Assembly (NCBI RefSeq): GCF_035999195.1
Contig: NZ_DASYGY010000009.1
Coordinates: forward strand, 1,426,001-1,490,000
Length of the DNA: 64,000 bases
Direction of reading: 5' to 3'
From: Pseudoxanthomonas sp.
GTDB lineage: Bacteria; Pseudomonadota; Gammaproteobacteria; Xanthomonadales; Xanthomonadaceae
The stretch's first letter is position 1, and each line of letters starts with the position of its first letter. A program made the translations under genes and the position numbers. Positions 1 to 9,147 of this stretch are shown piece by piece. Below the pieces are notes generated by a model. It ran no database searches. It was not told the origin of the DNA and worked only from the letters and a program-made list of their open reading frames with translations.

Positions 1-1
1 G

Positions 2-643
2 TATTTCCGTGCGCTCAACGAACTCGGCGCCGGCCGCATGGGCGTCATCGGCAATCTCTACAGCCCGCTGGTGCTGCTGCTGGGGTTCGTCTTCCTCGAC
101 GAGCGCCTCGGTGGCCTGCAGTGGCTGGGCTTCGGCCTGGTGGCGCTGGGCGTGCTGCTGGTCAGTCGTCCGCCGGGGGAATGGCGCACGCATCCGCGCC
201 ACACCGCGCGCGGCGTGCTGCTGGGCCTGCTCGCCATCGCGCTGATGGCCGTGGCCATCGTGATGGTCAAGCGCACCCTGGAGACGCAGCCGCTGCTCTG
301 GGTCACCCTGCTGCGGCTGGTGGGCGCCGTGGCCGGCCTGCTGCTGGTGTCCGCCCTGCCCGCCATGCGCCGGCGCATGCGGTTCGTCGCCGCCGAGGTA
401 CCCTGGCACCGGCTGGTGCTGGCGGCCCTGGTCGGCCAGGGCCTGTCGATGGTGCTGTGGCTGGGCGGCTACAAGTACACCAGCGCCTCGGTGGCCGCGA
501 TCCTCAACGAGAGCGCGTCGGTGTTCCTGGTGGTGCTGGCGGCGCTGTGGCTGCGCGAGCCGCTGGGCCGCCGAGCCATTGTCGGCGTGCTCCTCACGTT
601 CGGTGGGATAGCCTGTATGCTCCTCGGCCGAGCGACGCCATGA
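2..643 (+). CDS. EamA/DMT-family membrane transporter, C-terminal part
   Basis: Partial gene: the reading frame is open from the first bases of the window, so the start lies outside it. The 213 visible residues are mostly hydrophobic, with about six membrane-spanning stretches. They resemble the second half of a ten-helix drug/metabolite transporter: a helix pair is followed by a loop containing RPPGEW and then a repeat of the EamA fold ending in a short cationic tail. Substrate unknown. The stop codon overlaps the ATG of the next gene by 4 bases, so it may be translationally coupled to the Mla-type operon, although no functional link is evident. Confidence 0.8.
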   Translation, partial: YFRALNELGAGRMGVIGNLYSPLVLLLGFVFLDERLGGLQWLGFGLVALGVLLVSRPPGEWRTHPRHTARGVLLGLLAIALMAVAIVMVKRTLETQPLLWVTLLRLVGAVAGLLLVSALPAMRRRMRFVAAEVPWHRLVLAALVGQGLSMVLWLGGYKYTSASVAAILNESASVFLVVLAALWLREPLGRRAIVGVLLTFGGIACMLLGRATP

Positions 644-1755
644 CCCCCACCCTTGCCCGCCCGCAGTACGAAGCCGACCCCGGCGACCCCCAGCGCGTGA
701 CGCTGGCGGGCGACTGGACGCTGGCCAGTGCGTTGACCGTGGCGGAGCAGCTGAAAACCGTGCCCGAGGGCGTCACCCGGCTCGATGCCAGCGCGATCGA
801 CCGCATCGACTCGGCCGGCGTGCTGCAGCTGCTGCGCTTCGCCAAGCGGCGCGGGATGGACCCGTCGGCCATCGAGTTCCGACCCGATCACCAGGCGCTG
901 GTCAGCACCATCGAGGACGTCGCCGACGACCGCCCGCCGCGCAAGCGGGACTACGGCTTCCTGGCGGCGCTGTCCCGCCTCGGCTACCGGGTGCACGAGA
1001 ACAAGCAGGAGGTCATCGCCCTGCTCAGCTTCACCGGCGAGAACCTGGTCAAGCTGGTGCGGATGGTCAAGGAGCCGCGCCGCTTCCGTCCCACCGCGAC
1101 CGTGGCCCACATGGAGGCGGTGGGCCTGGACGCCGTGCCACTGGTGATCCTGCTGTCGTACATGGTGGGCGCGGTGATCGCCTTCCTAGGCTCCACCGTG
1201 CTGCGCGATTTCGGCGCGGAGATCTACGTGGTGGAACTGGTCAGCATCGCCTTCCTGCGCGAGTTCGCGGTGCTGATGACCGCCATCGTGCTGGCGGGCC
1301 GCACCGCGTCGGCCTTCACCGCGCAGATCGGTGCGATGAAGAGCCGCGAGGAGATCGACGCGATCCGCACGCTGGGGCTGGATCCGATCGACCTGTTGGT
1401 CATCCCGCGGCTGATCGCGCTGCTGGTGATGCTGCCGCTGCTGACCTTCATCTCGATGATGGCTGGCCTGGCCGGCGGCGTCACCGTGGGCGCGTTCGAC
1501 CTGGGCATCCCGCCGCAGATGTACATCGCGCGCATGCACGACACCATCGAGGTGACGCACTTCCTGGTCGGCATGTCGAAGGCGCCGGTGTTCGCGCTGG
1601 TGATCGGCCTGATCGGCTGCCTGGAAGGCCTGCAGGTGGAAGGCACGGCGCAGTCGGTCGGCGAGCGCACCACCTCCAGCGTGGTCCAGACCATTTCGCT
1701 GGTCATCATCATCGACGCGCTGGCCGCGTTGTGGTTCATGCACATGGACTGGTGA
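640..1755 (+). CDS. mlaE: MlaE-family ABC permease with N-terminal STAS domain
   Basis: 371 residues. The first ~110 form a STAS-like domain (the segment around ASAIDRIDSAGVLQLL is typical) and the rest is an MlaE/Ttg2B permease with about five membrane helices, including the family segment ELVSIAFLREFAVLMTA and the loop GAMKSREEIDAIRTLGLDP. It would form the inner-membrane core of a lipid-moving ABC importer/exporter together with the next three genes. In E. coli the STAS protein (MlaB) is a separate subunit, whereas here it is fused to the permease. The start ATG overlaps the stop of the upstream gene (ATGA). Length is consistent with STAS-MlaE fusions. Confidence 0.93.
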   Translation: MTPTLARPQYEADPGDPQRVTLAGDWTLASALTVAEQLKTVPEGVTRLDASAIDRIDSAGVLQLLRFAKRRGMDPSAIEFRPDHQALVSTIEDVADDRPPRKRDYGFLAALSRLGYRVHENKQEVIALLSFTGENLVKLVRMVKEPRRFRPTATVAHMEAVGLDAVPLVILLSYMVGAVIAFLGSTVLRDFGAEIYVVELVSIAFLREFAVLMTAIVLAGRTASAFTAQIGAMKSREEIDAIRTLGLDPIDLLVIPRLIALLVMLPLLTFISMMAGLAGGVTVGAFDLGIPPQMYIARMHDTIEVTHFLVGMSKAPVFALVIGLIGCLEGLQVEGTAQSVGERTTSSVVQTISLVIIIDALAALWFMHMDW

Positions 1756-1761
1756 CGGCGC

Positions 1762-2571
1762 ATGCCCGATGAATCTCCCATCATCCACGTGCGCGGCCTG
1801 GTCAACCGCTTCGGCGAACAGACCGTGCACGAAGGCCTCGACCTGGACGTGCGTCGCGGCGAGATCCTGGGCGTGGTCGGCGGTTCCGGCACCGGCAAGT
1901 CGGTGCTGATGCGCTCGATCCTCGGTCTGCGGCAGCCCAACGAAGGGCAGATCACCGTGCTGGGTGAAGATGCCCGTTCGGAAGATCCGGCCGCGCGCCA
2001 GCACATCGAGCGCAACACCGGCGTGCTGTTCCAGGATGGCGCGCTGTTCTCGTCGCTGACCGTGGGCGAAAACGTGCAGGTACCGCTGAAGGAACACCAC
2101 CCCGAGCTGCCGGACAGCTGGCGCTACGAACTGGCGCTGCTGAAGGTCAAGCTGGCGGGCCTGCCTGCCGATGCGCTCAACAAACTGCCTTCGCAGCTGT
2201 CCGGCGGCATGCGCAAGCGCGCGGGCCTGGCGCGCGCGCTGGCGCTCGATCCGCCCCTGCTGTTCCTCGACGAGCCCACCGCCGGCCTGGACCCGATCGG
2301 TGCGGCCGCGTTCGACCGGCTGATCAAGACGCTGCAGGAAGCGCTGGGCCTGACCGTCTTCCTGATCACCCACGACCTGGACACGCTGTATGCGATCTGC
2401 GACCGCGTCGCGGTGCTGGCCGACCAGAAGGTGGTGACGGTGGCGCCCCTGCAGGAGGTGGAACGGTTCGACCACCCCTGGGTGCAGGAATATTTCCACG
2501 GTCCCCGCGCGCGTGCCGCGCGCGACGGACAGCAGGCCCCCGGGCCTTCCCTTTCGCAAACGGCGGTCTGA
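1762..2571 (+). CDS. mlaF: MlaF-type ABC transporter ATP-binding protein
   Basis: 269 residues, one ATPase domain. Visible motifs are Walker A GGSGTGKSV, the signature LSGGMRKRAGLARAL, Walker B LLFLDEPTAGLDP and the switch histidine in LITHDLDTL. It powers the lipid transporter whose permease is encoded 6 bases upstream and whose MCE substrate-binding protein begins 3 bases downstream. The C-terminal tail after the ATPase core (about 20 residues, Ala/Gln/Pro rich) is not conserved. The tight spacing indicates one operon. Confidence 0.95.
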   Translation: MPDESPIIHVRGLVNRFGEQTVHEGLDLDVRRGEILGVVGGSGTGKSVLMRSILGLRQPNEGQITVLGEDARSEDPAARQHIERNTGVLFQDGALFSSLTVGENVQVPLKEHHPELPDSWRYELALLKVKLAGLPADALNKLPSQLSGGMRKRAGLARALALDPPLLFLDEPTAGLDPIGAAAFDRLIKTLQEALGLTVFLITHDLDTLYAICDRVAVLADQKVVTVAPLQEVERFDHPWVQEYFHGPRARAARDGQQAPGPSLSQTAV

Positions 2572-2574
2572 TCC

Positions 2575-3501
2575 ATGGAAACACGCGCCAACTACGTGCT
2601 CATCGGGGCTTTCACCCTCATCATCGCCGCCGCGCTGCTGCTGTTCGGCCTGTGGGCGGCGAAGTACTCCTCCGAGCGCACCTGGCAGGAATACCAGGTG
2701 GTGTTCCGTGAGGCGGTGACCGGCCTGTCGGTCGGCAGCCCCGTGCAGTACAACGGCATCGCGGTGGGCTCGATCACCAAGCTGTCGCTGGCGCCGAACG
2801 ATCCGCGCCAGGTGATCGCGCGCATCCGCGTGGAGTCGTACACGCCGGTCAAGACCGACACCCGCGCCAAGCTGGCCATCACCAGCCTGACCGGCCCGAC
2901 CATCATCCAGCTCAGCGGCGGCACGCCGCAGGCGCCGTCGCTGACCAGCGTGGATTCGCGCGAGGCGCCGGTCATCCAGACGGCGCCGTCGGCGCTGCAG
3001 AACATCACCGACACCGCCAACCGCATCGTCGAGCGCCTGGACCAGATGCTCAGCGACAAGAATGTCGCCAGCATCACCGCCACGCTGGAGAACCTGGAAG
3101 CGATGAGCACGTCGCTGGCCAGCCGCGAGGATGGCGTCGAAGCCCTGATCGTCAGCGCGCGCGACGCCGCGCAGAACCTGGACCGGACCCTCACCACCAC
3201 CAACGGCGCCATCGAGCGGCTGGACAAGAACCTGGTGCAGGAACTGCCGGGCATCCTGGACAAGCTGGAGACCACGCTGGGCAAGCTGGATTCGGCGGCC
3301 GGCAATGCCGACGCGATCCTCGGCGAGAACCGCGCCGCCATCAACAGCTTCGCCAGCGACGGCCTGGGCCAGCTGGGCCCCACCCTCACCGAACTGCGCG
3401 GCCTGGTGCGCGACCTGCGCCGGGTCAGCGACCGTCTCGAAGGCAATCCCGCGCGCTACCTGCTCGGCCGCGACGCACCCAAGGAGTTCGACCCGAAATG
3501 A
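2575..3501 (+). CDS. mlaD: MCE-family (MlaD-like) lipid-binding protein
   Basis: 308 residues: a short N-terminus, one membrane anchor at about residues 7-27 (LIGAFTLIIAAALLLFGLW), then a single MCE domain (about 38-120, with GLSVGSPVQYNGIAVG) and a long helical C-terminal region to the end. MCE proteins form hexameric rings that carry phospholipids across the periplasm. At 308 residues it is longer than E. coli MlaD (about 180); the extra part is helical, Asp/Leu/Asn-rich repeats, more like PqiB/LetB or Pseudomonas Ttg2C relatives. It overlaps the following lipoprotein gene by 4 bases. Confidence 0.92.
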   Translation: METRANYVLIGAFTLIIAAALLLFGLWAAKYSSERTWQEYQVVFREAVTGLSVGSPVQYNGIAVGSITKLSLAPNDPRQVIARIRVESYTPVKTDTRAKLAITSLTGPTIIQLSGGTPQAPSLTSVDSREAPVIQTAPSALQNITDTANRIVERLDQMLSDKNVASITATLENLEAMSTSLASREDGVEALIVSARDAAQNLDRTLTTTNGAIERLDKNLVQELPGILDKLETTLGKLDSAAGNADAILGENRAAINSFASDGLGQLGPTLTELRGLVRDLRRVSDRLEGNPARYLLGRDAPKEFDPK

Positions 3502-4127
3502 AGCCGCAGCGCCTCACCTTCGCCCTCCCCTGCCTGCTTGCGCTGGCCGGCTGCTCGATCCTGGGCAGTGAACAGCGCGACCCGGTCACCATCTACGCGC
3601 CGGATGTCCGGGTGGCGCCGCAGGCCGGCTGGCCGCAGGTGGACTGGACCCTGATCGTCGCCAAGCCGACGGCCGCGCGCGTGATCGACAGTCCCCGCAT
3701 CAGCGTGCGGCCGTCGCCCGGCGAGCTGCAGGTCTACCGCGGCGTCTCCTGGGCGTTGCCGGCGACCGACATGCTGCAGGATGCGGTACAGCGCACGCTG
3801 GAGGATTCGGGGCGCATCCCCGCCGTGGCCAGTGCCGATGCCGGCATCCTCGGCGAGTACAAGCTGGTGATGGACCTGCGCCGTTTCGAAGCCGACTACG
3901 CCGGCGGCGCGTTGCCGTCCGCCGTGGTCGAAGTGAACGCCAAACTGGTCAACAACCGCGGGCAGCGCGTCGTCGCGTCGCGCACGTTCCTGCAGCAGAA
4001 GCCGGCGGACAGCGTCGACGTGGCACAGGTGGCGATCGCTTTCGAGGACGCGCTGGAAGCGGCGACCGCCGACATCGCGGGCTGGGTACTGGTATCCGGC
4101 AACAGCGACCCCAACCCTGCACGATGA
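3498..4127 (+). CDS. ABC-type transport auxiliary lipoprotein (PqiC-like)
   Basis: 209 residues with a lipoprotein signal peptide ending in LLALAGC at about residue 19. The remainder is the periplasmic auxiliary-component domain (PqiC / ABC_trans_aux type) that usually accompanies MCE operons and is thought to link the MCE ring to the outer membrane. The sequence RGVSWALPATDMLQDAV is typical of the family. It is the last gene of the Mla-type operon; the next gene is convergent and only 13 bases away. Confidence 0.88.
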   Translation: MKPQRLTFALPCLLALAGCSILGSEQRDPVTIYAPDVRVAPQAGWPQVDWTLIVAKPTAARVIDSPRISVRPSPGELQVYRGVSWALPATDMLQDAVQRTLEDSGRIPAVASADAGILGEYKLVMDLRRFEADYAGGALPSAVVEVNAKLVNNRGQRVVASRTFLQQKPADSVDVAQVAIAFEDALEAATADIAGWVLVSGNSDPNPAR

Positions 4128-4140
4128 ACCGGGTGGCGCG

Positions 4141-4764
4141 TCAGCGACGGCGCGCCGGATCGATCCAGCGGAACGTCAGGTTGATGCGTGGCCCCACCGG
4201 TCGGGCCGTGCGCGGGAGCGCGTGGCGGTAATGCCGCTGCGTATCGCCCGCCATCACCAGCAGGCTGCCGTGCGGCAACGTCAACGCTGAACGCAGCGCC
4301 GGATCCTGCCGGTGCTTGAGCAGGAAGCGGCGCGCGGCGCCCAGGCTGACGGAAGCGATCACCGGCCGCGGTCCGAGTTCGGGCTCGTCGTCGCTGTGCC
4401 AGCCCATCGCGTCGCGGCCGTCGCGGTACAGGTTCGCCAGTACGCTGTTGAAGGGGGTATCGAGTTCATCCTGCAGCCGCAGCCGCAGACCGGACAAAGC
4501 GGCCGTCCACGGATGCGGCGTGAAGTCCGTACCCGAGTAGCGGTACACCGCCTCCGCATCGCCGACCCACGCGCTCAGCCTGGGCGAATCGACCACGCGG
4601 CCGAACATCCGGATGCGGTGCACGCTCCACGGCAGCGACGACCGCAACGCATCGAGCAGCGCATCGGCCTCCGCACCGGCCAGCCACGCGGGCCGATAGT
4701 CCAGATGCGCGCCCGGAAGCGACGTGTTGTGTCCATTCGCAGCGAGCGGCAGGGGTATGGTCAT
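4141..4764 (-). CDS. AlkB-like Fe(II)/2-oxoglutarate-dependent dioxygenase
   Basis: 207 residues, AlkB-like double-stranded beta-helix. The iron ligands can be seen as the HSD of MGWHSDDEPELGP (HxD) and the later His in GDTQRHYRHALP, and the 2-oxoglutarate-binding Arg is in INLTFRW. The family repairs alkylated bases in DNA or RNA; the length and the YRDGRDAMGWHSDDEP segment resemble AlkB homologues of the ALKBH2/3 type common in Xanthomonadaceae. Stand-alone gene, convergent with the Mla operon. Exact substrate cannot be told from sequence. Confidence 0.88.
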   Translation of the reverse strand: MTIPLPLAANGHNTSLPGAHLDYRPAWLAGAEADALLDALRSSLPWSVHRIRMFGRVVDSPRLSAWVGDAEAVYRYSGTDFTPHPWTAALSGLRLRLQDELDTPFNSVLANLYRDGRDAMGWHSDDEPELGPRPVIASVSLGAARRFLLKHRQDPALRSALTLPHGSLLVMAGDTQRHYRHALPRTARPVGPRINLTFRWIDPARRR

Positions 4765-4846
4765 GCCGGCGATGCTCGCGGATTTGCCCCATCCCGCGCA
4801 AACCCCGAAAATGCCCGGAGCCTAACGCCATGCTGGAGCAAGCCCG

Positions 4847-6457
4847 ATGTCCGATGTCGAACGCGATGTGATGGAGTACGACGTCGTCACCGTCGGCGCG
4901 GGGCCGTCGGGCCTGGCGTTCGCGATCCGGCTCAAGCAGCTGAATCCCGAGATCTCGGTCTGCGTGATCGAGAAGGCCAGCGCCATCGGGGCGCACATCC
5001 TCTCCGGCGCGGTGATCGAACCGCAGCCGCTCGACGCACTGCTGCCCGGCTGGCGCGACAACCCGCCGCCGGTCTGCGTGCCCGCCGCGGACGACGAGTT
5101 CTGGTACTTCAGCAAGGACGGCGGCCGCAAGTTCCCGATCGTGCCGCCCGGCATGCGCAACCATGGCAACTTCATCGTCTCGCTCGGCGCGATGTGCGCG
5201 TGGCTGGCGCCGCAGGCCGAAGCGCTGGGCGTGGAGATCTATCCGGGCTTCGCCGCTGCGGAAACGCTGCATGACGACGACGGCAAGGTCGTCGGCGTGC
5301 GCATCGGCGATATGGGCATCGCGAAGGACGGCAACCACAAGCCTGGCTACACGCAGGGCATCGACATCCGCGCCAAGGTCACCGTGCTGGCCGAAGGCGC
5401 GCGCGGCCACCTGACCAAGCGACTGGTGAAGCGCTTCGCCCTGGACAAGGACAGCGACCCGCAGGCGTATTCGATCGGCATCAAGGAACTGTGGCAGGTG
5501 CCGGAAGGCCGCGTCACGCCCGGCAAGATCGTGCACACGCTGGGTTGGCCGGCCAGCAACGACATCTACGGCGGCAGCTTCCTGTACCACCTGGAGAACA
5601 ACCAGATCGCGCTCGGCTATGTCAGCGGCCTGGATTACAAGGATCCGGAGTACAAGCCGTGGGAGGCCTTCCAGCAATGGAAGAACCATCCGCTGATCAA
5701 GCCGCTGCTCGAAGGCGGCAGCATACTGTCCGCCGGCGCACGCGCCATCGTCACCGGCGGCTGGCAGTCGCTGCCCAAGGTCGAGATGCCGGGTGCATTG
5801 CTGATCGGCGACACCGCCGGCCTGCTCAACGTGCCGAAGATCAAGGGCACGCACCAGGCGATCCGCAGCGGCATGCTGGCCGCCGAACACCTGGTGGCAT
5901 CGCAGCTTGCGCCGGAAGGCTTCGACGCCAAACTGCGCGCTTCCGACGCGATGGCGGAGCTGAAGTCGGTGCGCAACATCAAGCCGGGTTTCAAGAAGGG
6001 CCTGTGGTTCGGCATGGCCAACGCCGCGTGGGAAACCCTCACCGGCGGCCTGTCGCCGTGGACGCTGAAGGTGAAGCCGGACTGGTCCTCGCTCGACAAG
6101 GTCGGCGAGCACGAAGCCCCCAGGCGCGACTACGTGGACCGCACGCTGGCCCCGCGCGACCGCCTGCAGGGCGTCTACTACGCCGCCACCGAGCACGACG
6201 AAGACCAGCCGGTGCACCTGCGCGTGCACGACACCTCCGTCTGCATTACCCGCTGTACCGCCGAATACGACAACCCCTGCACGCGCTTCTGCCCGGCAGG
6301 GGTCTACGAAATCGTCGACGACGGCGAAGGCAAGCGCCTGCAGATCAACGCCGCCAACTGCGTCCACTGCAAGACCTGCGACATCAAGGACCCCTACCAG
6401 ATCATCGAATGGGTGACGCCGGAAGGCGGCGCGGGACCGAATTACCAGAATCTGTAG
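4847..6457 (+). CDS. Electron transfer flavoprotein-ubiquinone oxidoreductase
   Basis: 536 residues. The N-terminal FAD-binding motif is GAGPSGLAFAIRL (about 17-29), the middle is the UQ-binding/FAD core, and the C-terminus carries the [4Fe-4S] ligands in CTRFCPAGVYEIV and NCVHCKTCDIKDP. The enzyme takes electrons from reduced ETF and passes them to the ubiquinone pool at the inner membrane, serving fatty-acid and amino-acid dehydrogenases. Its partner ETF is encoded by etfBA at 11636-13323. Length matches the family. Start ATG at 4847; a second in-frame ATG lies 11 codons later. Confidence 0.96.
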   Translation: MSDVERDVMEYDVVTVGAGPSGLAFAIRLKQLNPEISVCVIEKASAIGAHILSGAVIEPQPLDALLPGWRDNPPPVCVPAADDEFWYFSKDGGRKFPIVPPGMRNHGNFIVSLGAMCAWLAPQAEALGVEIYPGFAAAETLHDDDGKVVGVRIGDMGIAKDGNHKPGYTQGIDIRAKVTVLAEGARGHLTKRLVKRFALDKDSDPQAYSIGIKELWQVPEGRVTPGKIVHTLGWPASNDIYGGSFLYHLENNQIALGYVSGLDYKDPEYKPWEAFQQWKNHPLIKPLLEGGSILSAGARAIVTGGWQSLPKVEMPGALLIGDTAGLLNVPKIKGTHQAIRSGMLAAEHLVASQLAPEGFDAKLRASDAMAELKSVRNIKPGFKKGLWFGMANAAWETLTGGLSPWTLKVKPDWSSLDKVGEHEAPRRDYVDRTLAPRDRLQGVYYAATEHDEDQPVHLRVHDTSVCITRCTAEYDNPCTRFCPAGVYEIVDDGEGKRLQINAANCVHCKTCDIKDPYQIIEWVTPEGGAGPNYQNL

Positions 6458-6614
6458 AAGTTACGGCTGCGGCTGCACGCTTATTGATGCGGCGAGACGC
6501 GCATCTCAATTCGTTCACGTTCGTGGCAGAAAATGCCACCCATGCGCCTAGGCGAAACATCATGCGCTGCGACGATCAGGAAATGGGGGGAGTGGCGAAT
6601 CCCCCCCGATGAGT

Positions 6615-8969
6615 TCAGAGCTTCGGCGACCACACTGTCGCCACCGGATCGATCAGCGAAGTGTTTGCTGACCGAGCGGCGCCCCAAGAAATTGACTGTC
6701 CGGTCGACACATTATACCAAAACAAGTCGGTCCTGCCGTCGCCGTTGTAGTCGCCGGACGTAACCACCTGCCAACTGGTCTGAACAGTCGCCTCCGCGAA
6801 CGAGCCAGCATAGCCACCCGATGGCCAAACTACCGTCTGACCCGAAGCTGCATGGACCCAGAAGACGTCCGCCCTGCCATCACCGTCAAAGTCGCCTGTA
6901 GCCGCTGCACGCCAATTCTGATCAGGAATCGTCATCTGAATGACTGACCCGGCGATAGCGCCTGACGGCCAGATCAAATTTTCGCCTGTGGACACATTGC
7001 GCCAGAACAAATCATCACGGCCATCACCGTTGAAATCGCCCACTCCGACAACGCGCCAGTTGGCATTCACGGTGGTTCCGGTCACAGTGGTGCTCGGATC
7101 GGCAGACAACCAAACTATGTTCTGCCCGGTGGTGGAGTGACGCCAAAACAGATCAGACTTGCCGTCACCATTGAAGTCACCGACAGCCGCAACCCGCCAA
7201 TTAGTGTCGGGAATAGCGGTTACAGCCCGAGAATTAGTAGCCGTAGCCGACGCCCAGACAATATTCTGGCCATTCGTCGCATGTCGCCAGAAAACATCCC
7301 ATCGCCCGTCACCATCAAAATCTCCTGAACCGACAATCTGCCAGTTTTGGTCAGGTACGACTGCAGTGTAATAGCTGTCGATCCGGCTGCCAGACCGCCA
7401 GATTACGTTCTCTCCATTAAACGAATTGCGCCAAAATATATCGGAGCGCCCGTCGCCATTAAAATCACGCTTGGTGCCGCCAACGAACGGCACTACGGTT
7501 GCCCGGAACGCTGCAACAACTGGAATCGTCTCGTTCAAGCTGCGCGCATTATCCTCACTGTTCGCGACACCGCAGGCAAGGTTGCCTGCCGCACCGCAGG
7601 TGCTCTTGAGCGGCGTGGAAAAGATGCGGTGGGCAGTCTGGCCGGTATCTCCATACGCCATGACGGTATAGAAATTGCCGGCCGTCGTCCCCGTCTTGTA
7701 ACCGAACGAGTAAGGGAAGCGGCCGTACTGCAGTGCACCGCCGGTCGTCGTCGAGTTGGCGCGGTCGTGCGCCGACCCCATCAAGTGCGCAGCCTCGTGC
7801 ACGAGCGTCTCTTCAGCACAGTAATACGTCTTGCCGTCCGTGCCGGTGTCGAACCCATCGCTGATGACCGCGTAGCCCCAGGGAGCATCCGCCGACGTGA
7901 TGGCCGTCTGATTCGCGCCGTTCAACCAGGCGATACCGCAACCTTCGTTCTCCGGGGTGTTGAACTTGCGCACCAACACGGCGATGTCGGCACCGTACTG
8001 GTCTCGCGCGGTGCGCAGCGGCGCGAGGCTGGCCGGAACGGTAACTGGAGAGCTGCCCGTGCTGCCGGTCAATTCCTGCAGCGCCGTCTGGTTGGTGTTG
8101 GTGTTGGTGTAGTTGACCTGCAGCGCATGGACGATGCGCAGATAACCGTTGACGTCGCTGTTGGCGAACGCCTGGTTGCCGATCTGCACCAGGAAGACGA
8201 GACGCGTGGAGGCGCCTGACGCCCCGCCGTTCGCGGTGGCGAACTCCGGGGTGTAGCCGATCGCGACATCAATGGTATTCGCGGCACTCGGCGGTGCGGC
8301 CTGCGCGACAGCCGTCGCGCCTTGGCTGACCTGAGCAGACTGGCTGACTGCCGCGCTCATCGACGAGCGCAACGTGGCCGCCTCCGGAATCATCATGTCC
8401 ACGTGGCCCTTCGTCGCGGACACCACCTTCGACGGATCGGTCTGCACGGCGAACACGCGACCGTTGCGCGTCTGCAGGCTCAGGGCAGGCTTGCCGTTGG
8501 CCTGGGGAATCGAACCGAACACCGCCTTTTCGCCGAAGGTGATGATGGCTTCCTGCATCGGGTCGCCGCCGACCACACGGCCGATCCACGTCCAGTTGCC
8601 GTCGATCTCTTCGGCATGGCGCTCGTAGCGCAGCTTGACCTGGCTGCCGTCCGGCGACGGCACCGTCATTTCACCGGTCGCGACGGCCTTGAAGGCGTGC
8701 GCCTCGCTGATGGCGGTCGGGAACCAGGTGTAGGCGCCTTCCTGCTTGGTGGGCTTGGCCTGGTTCGGATAGGAAAGCAACGCGCCGCGGTCCGGCGCGT
8801 TGGCGATCGACGCACCGATGGCGCGGGCCAACGGCAACGATGCAGGCAGGCTGCTACCCGCCTTGCTGGCGGCAACGCCGCGCATGCCCGCGATACCCGA
8901 TTCCGGGCTTTCTCCACTGCACCCGGCCAAAACCAACATCAAGGCGCAAGCGCCGACCCGGAGTTTCAT
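6615..8969 (-). CDS. Secreted zinc metalloprotease lipoprotein with FG-GAP repeats
   Basis: 784 residues. The start at 8969 gives a lipoprotein signal peptide (MKLRVGACALMLVLAGC). A propeptide-like region is followed by a reprolysin-like (M12B) zincin domain: the zinc motif HEAAHLMGSAH starts at about residue 391 (bases 7799 to 7785), an extended HExxHxxGxxH consensus. From about residue 520 to the end are six repeats of about 42 residues of the type DFNGDGRSDIFWR, i.e. FG-GAP/VCBS repeats with calcium-loop-like DxNxDG. It is probably a surface or exported peptidase with a beta-propeller-like adhesion module. It is followed downstream by convergent ETF-QO. Confidence 0.87.
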   Translation of the reverse strand: MKLRVGACALMLVLAGCSGESPESGIAGMRGVAASKAGSSLPASLPLARAIGASIANAPDRGALLSYPNQAKPTKQEGAYTWFPTAISEAHAFKAVATGEMTVPSPDGSQVKLRYERHAEEIDGNWTWIGRVVGGDPMQEAIITFGEKAVFGSIPQANGKPALSLQTRNGRVFAVQTDPSKVVSATKGHVDMMIPEAATLRSSMSAAVSQSAQVSQGATAVAQAAPPSAANTIDVAIGYTPEFATANGGASGASTRLVFLVQIGNQAFANSDVNGYLRIVHALQVNYTNTNTNQTALQELTGSTGSSPVTVPASLAPLRTARDQYGADIAVLVRKFNTPENEGCGIAWLNGANQTAITSADAPWGYAVISDGFDTGTDGKTYYCAEETLVHEAAHLMGSAHDRANSTTTGGALQYGRFPYSFGYKTGTTAGNFYTVMAYGDTGQTAHRIFSTPLKSTCGAAGNLACGVANSEDNARSLNETIPVVAAFRATVVPFVGGTKRDFNGDGRSDIFWRNSFNGENVIWRSGSRIDSYYTAVVPDQNWQIVGSGDFDGDGRWDVFWRHATNGQNIVWASATATNSRAVTAIPDTNWRVAAVGDFNGDGKSDLFWRHSTTGQNIVWLSADPSTTVTGTTVNANWRVVGVGDFNGDGRDDLFWRNVSTGENLIWPSGAIAGSVIQMTIPDQNWRAAATGDFDGDGRADVFWVHAASGQTVVWPSGGYAGSFAEATVQTSWQVVTSGDYNGDGRTDLFWYNVSTGQSISWGAARSANTSLIDPVATVWSPKL

Positions 8970-9147
8970 ACGTACGCCTCTGAGGAAAAACGGATAGAGC
9001 CCCTGAGCTGACACTATAGCCCAGCCGCTGGGCCACAAATAGCCAACAGGTTCCCTTCTCCGCGTTATCGGCCCAAAAACGTACAGCTGAAAGTCAGACG
9101 TGCGGCGCGGCGCAAACCAACCGGACTTCCGTCACGCCTTGATGTGA

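Noticed and set aside
4466..6367. 633-codon minus-strand frame opposite ETF-QO
   Set aside because: Same explanation: ETF-QO is certain on the plus strand and the antisense product has shadow composition.
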